Positions 6,341 to 7,175 of a stretch of 7,175 nucleotides of DNA are shown here, piece after piece (positions within the stretch are counted from its first letter, which is position 1; the number at the start of each line of letters is the position of its first letter). A program made the position numbers and the translations under genes. Source of the DNA: Bacillota bacterium (GTDB lineage Bacteria; Bacillota; Clostridia; Christensenellales; Aristaeellaceae); contig JAEWNM010000379.1 of the NCBI GenBank assembly GCA_023392755.1, positions 1-7,175 of the forward strand, written 5' to 3'. A model generated the notes under the pieces. The model searched no databases and was not told where the DNA came from. It saw nothing but the letters and a program-made list of their open reading frames with translations.

Positions 6341-6920
6341 TACCCGCTTGGGCTTTGCTCTGACGGGCTCGTTCTGCACGTTTGAAAAAGTGTTTGAGCA
6401 GATAAGGGAGCTTGTGAACAGGGGGTATGACGTTACCCCCATACTTTCCTACAACGCGGGCCGTGAAAAAAACAGGTTTTTCACACCGGAGGAGGTTCAT
6501 GAAAGGCTGGAGGAGATCACAGGGAAAAAACCGATGACAACGCTGAATGAGGTGGAACCCATCGGCCCCAAAAAGCTGCTGGATATTTATGTGCTCGCTC
6601 CCGCCACCGGCAATTCCCTGGGCAAGCTGGCAAACGGCGTATACGATACACCGGCCCTCCTGGGCGCAAAATCCCATCTGCGCAACGGCCGCCCCCTGGT
6701 TATCGCCGTATCCACCAACGACGGCCTGGCGCTGAGTGCCGCCAATATCGGCAGGCTTCTGGCCGTCGACAACGTCTATTTTGTGCCCTACGGCCAGGAT
6801 GACCCTTACAACAAGCCCCGGTCGCTTGTTGCCCATTTTGACAAAATCCCGCAAACCGTGGCCTCTGCCCTGGCGGGCATGCAGTTACAGCCCATGCTGC
6901 TCATGGCGGAAGCAAAATAG
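6333..6920 (+). CDS. dpaB: Dipicolinate synthase subunit B
   Basis: A 195-residue flavoprotein-fold partner of DpaA (SpoVFB in Bacillus). Family hallmarks run the length of the protein: LGFALTGSFCTF at residues 6-17, APATGNSLGKLAN at 89-101 (the flavin-binding type loop), IAVSTNDGLALSAANIGRLL in the middle, then the PYGQDDPYNKP block and the end LQPMLL, each closely resembling the remembered Bacillus protein. I chose GTG at 6333 because AAGGAG (6319-6324) lies eight bases upstream and the protein then begins at the expected point; GTG at 6324 and the longer frame from ATT 6297 lack such support. The eight-base overlap with dpaA points to translational coupling and equal amounts of both subunits. 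In Bacillus and some relatives asd and dapA/dapG follow; here the pair is followed by an independent promoter, so the operon appears to contain only dpaAB. No convincing terminator with a T run was found after it. Confidence 0.93.
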   Translation: MNSTRLGFALTGSFCTFEKVFEQIRELVNRGYDVTPILSYNAGREKNRFFTPEEVHERLEEITGKKPMTTLNEVEPIGPKKLLDIYVLAPATGNSLGKLANGVYDTPALLGAKSHLRNGRPLVIAVSTNDGLALSAANIGRLLAVDNVYFVPYGQDDPYNKPRSLVAHFDKIPQTVASALAGMQLQPMLLMAEAK

Positions 6921-6995
6921 CCCCTGCATGGCAGGCATGCCGCGCCTGTTAACGGCCGTCTTCCCAGGCCGGCGCCGAAAAATTCGCCAGGGAGC
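6921..6995. other. Short intergenic stretch after dpaB
   Basis: It contains small GC-rich inverted repeats: GCATG/CATGC just after the stop, and CGGCC/GGCCG around 6953-6978. Neither is followed by a T run, so a factor-independent terminator for dpaAB is not supported here. No reading frame with a ribosome site is seen. Confidence 0.5.
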
Positions 6996-7024
6996 TTGAC
7001 AAAACTGCAAACCTTTGGTACACT
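6996..7024 (+). promoter_or_regulatory. Strong sigma-A promoter of the downstream leader
   Basis: A perfect TTGACA (6996-7001), a 17-base spacer and TACACT (7019-7024), with TGG before the -10 giving an extended -10. It is the best promoter in the window. The predicted start is at about 7031-7032, which is where the leader's 5' pairing strand begins. Confidence 0.85.
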
Positions 7025-7030
7025 CATGTA

Positions 7031-7175
7031 TGCACAAAGAAGAAGCTGCCCGCTTCTCACCCTGCGAAATTATTTTGTACGGGTCATGGCAAATCGTACA
7101 TGCATATCAGTATGTATCTTGCGGCGGGTAGTTGACCCAGCCGCTTTTTTGTGCGCTTCAATGGATGGAGCGGCT
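7031..7175 (+). promoter_or_regulatory. Transcription-attenuator leader RNA, probably ribosomal-protein type (infC-like)
   Basis: An untranslated leader with two mutually exclusive folds. Fold 1: GCACAAAGAAGAAGCTG (7032-7048) pairs with CAGCCGCTTTTTTGTGC (7138-7154), giving 14 Watson-Crick pairs, one wobble and two adjacent mismatches. It continues as CCCGC (7049-7053) with GCGGG (7124-7128), leaving a nine-base bulge TAGTTGACC (7129-7137). Fold 2 is the intrinsic terminator at 7121-7150, which needs the same bases. The middle part (about 7054-7120) can form smaller hairpins, including ACCC/GGGT and TACAT/ATGTA. The 3' end of the window adds AGCGGCT (7169-7175), complementary to AGCCGCT (7139-7145). 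Such leaders, beginning at +1 and ending in an attenuator, occur before infC-rpmI-rplT in Firmicutes, where L20 controls termination. The conserved-looking CCCGCTTCTCACC segment supports this, but the gene is outside the window, so identity is inference. No T-box sequence is present. Confidence 0.65.
7121..7150 (+). terminator. Attenuator (intrinsic terminator) in the leader
   Basis: GCGGC (7121-7125) pairs with GCCGC (7140-7144) and GGGT (7126-7129) with ACCC (7135-7138), closing a five-base loop AGTTG with one bulged A at 7139. Six T follow immediately (7145-7150). About 120 bases separate it from the predicted transcription start and no coding frame precedes it, so it is an attenuator rather than the end of a gene. 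Confidence 0.85.

Noticed and set aside
6105..6854. Minus-strand open frame opposite dpaA and dpaB
   Set aside because: Covers two clearly recognised genes in antisense; low-complexity translation and no start signal.
7008..7017. CAAACCTTTG in the spacer of the leader promoter as a second LacI-type operator
   Set aside because: It is symmetric only in its outer four bases; the central CG step typical of LacI-family sites is missing.
7031..7154. T-box riboswitch reading of the leader
   Set aside because: No T-box sequence of the GGUGGNACC type and no specifier-loop arrangement is visible; the antiterminator uses the transcript's 5' end instead.

Overview
The window most likely comes from a moderately GC-rich, endospore-forming member of the Firmicutes (Clostridia-like). 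The reasons are an adjacent dpaA-dpaB pair (dipicolinate synthase, a spore-specific pathway), strong GGAGG-type ribosome binding sites, a YARHG/SH3 secreted protein, a GH65 disaccharide phosphorylase of the maltose phosphorylase type, and a Firmicutes-style 5' leader with an attenuator. The genus cannot be named from this sequence alone.

Layout. (1) 1-557: the 3' part of a family 1 glycosyltransferase, cut by the window start. (2) 631-1500: a secreted protein with a YARHG domain and two SH3-like segments. (3) 1542-4338: a self-contained sugar operon. It has an extended -10 promoter, a LacI/MalR-type operator on the start of transcription, maltose phosphorylase (GH65), a Nudix hydrolase overlapping it by 14 bases, and a hairpin-plus-T-run terminator. 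(4) 4354-5154, minus strand: a DUF975-like multi-pass membrane protein with lower GC than its neighbours, facing the sugar operon tail to tail. (5) 5155-5503: a divergent intergenic region holding the membrane gene's promoter, a palindrome-rich element of about 216 bp with imperfect terminal inverted repeats, and a possible sigma-K promoter for dpaA. (6) 5504-6920: dpaA and dpaB, overlapping by 8 bases. (7) 6996-7175: a near-consensus sigma-A promoter followed by a long untranslated leader. The leader can fold either as an intrinsic terminator or as a long competing helix that starts at the transcript's first bases. The gene it controls lies beyond the window; the architecture suggests a ribosomal-protein-type leader such as that of infC-rpmI-rplT.

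How the parts work together. The phosphorylase would split imported maltose with phosphate into glucose and beta-glucose 1-phosphate, and would be induced when a LacI-family repressor leaves the operator. DpaA and DpaB would make dipicolinic acid in the mother cell late in sporulation. These units look independently regulated and are neighbours rather than one pathway. The most interesting items are the attenuator leader at the right end, the inverted-repeat element next to dpaA, and the operator placed on the phosphorylase start site.
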